Notes under the pieces: model-generated
The model's input: only the letters and a program-made list of their open reading frames with translations
Databases searched by the model: none
Told to the model about the DNA's origin: nothing
Assembly (NCBI GenBank): GCA_963930775.1
Contig: OZ005698.1
Coordinates: 5,400,501-5,464,500 of the forward strand
DNA from: Cliona cf. orientalis
Taxonomy: Eukaryota; Porifera; Demospongiae; Clionaida; Clionaidae
Reading direction: 5' to 3'
Length of the DNA: 64,000 nt
Position numbers and translations under genes: made by a program
Shown here: in pieces, positions 63,935 to 64,000 of the stretch
Layout of the letters: each line of letters begins with the position of its first letter
Position numbering within the stretch: position 1 is the stretch's first letter

Positions 63935-64000
63935 CGCCCTTGTGTTCGTTAACATAAAGAGAAGCTTTTACGCCACTCAGTAGGATACTTGGCGCATGCT
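63935..64000 (-). repeat. Inverted partial copy of the 110-bp unit at window end
   Basis: AAACTCGCCCTTGTGTTCGT, AGAAGCTTTTACGCCACTCA and GGATACTTGGCGCATGCT are reverse complements of the unit at 62908-63127. Cut by the window edge. Confidence 0.75.

Overview
This is an AT-rich eukaryotic nuclear window with GT-AG introns, many just under 100 to about 500 bp. The gene content is animal: a TRIM-NHL protein, an SH3/SH2 adaptor with tyrosine motifs, a fused PAPS synthase and a Golgi heparan sulfate N-deacetylase/N-sulfotransferase. The single-exon kinase-Kelch gene, the secreted tectonin lectins and the dense short palindromes suggest an early-branching animal, most likely a demosponge. The species is an inference, not something read from the sequence.

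Layout. 1-8.9 kb: 3' ten exons of an SH3...SH2 adaptor (+). 9.4-11.65 kb: single-exon TRIM-NHL gene (-), convergent with the adaptor. 11.65-15.5 kb: gene-free, with several inverted-repeat (MITE-like) elements. 15.5-20.05 kb: bifunctional PAPS synthase (+, 13 exons, 618 aa). 20.66-26.47 kb: NDST-type heparan sulfate enzyme (-, 9 exons, 1036 aa), tail to tail with the PAPS synthase. 26.6-29.3 kb: Penelope-like retroelement (PLE1) broken by a 227-bp tandem duplication. 29.7-36.1 kb: a second Penelope-like element (PLE2, -) between two nearly identical direct repeats; the right repeat carries a 1.3-kb GC-rich insertion. 36.5-38.66 kb: kinase-coiled-coil-Kelch gene (+).

40.4-55.5 kb is a young, decaying lectin cluster. 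It holds six tectonin-type secreted lectin copies, a 5'-truncated jacalin-like lectin, and two copies of a secreted protein I do not recognise. Much of it is a duplicated block (41.5-45.0 kb and 48.0-52.5 kb). 52-59.5 kb is repeat-rich. 59.5-61.0 kb is an unrecognised gene split by one base in a T run. 61.7-64 kb is repeats, including a 110-bp tandem array and a cluster of GC-rich hairpins.

How genes fit together. PAPS synthase makes the sulfate donor that the neighbouring NDST uses, so the two form a functional pair. The lectin cluster would encode secreted sugar-binding proteins, but most copies carry frame disruptions. The best leads are: (1) a U UUU UUA slippery heptamer in exact phase between ORF1 and the reverse transcriptase of PLE2; (2) the finding that paralog differences in the lectin cluster are repeatedly 4-bp (or 12-bp) self-complementary insertions; (3) an SH3/SH2 adaptor resembling Tks-family adaptors with an added SH2 domain. 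All exon boundaries and domain calls were made by eye, without database searches.
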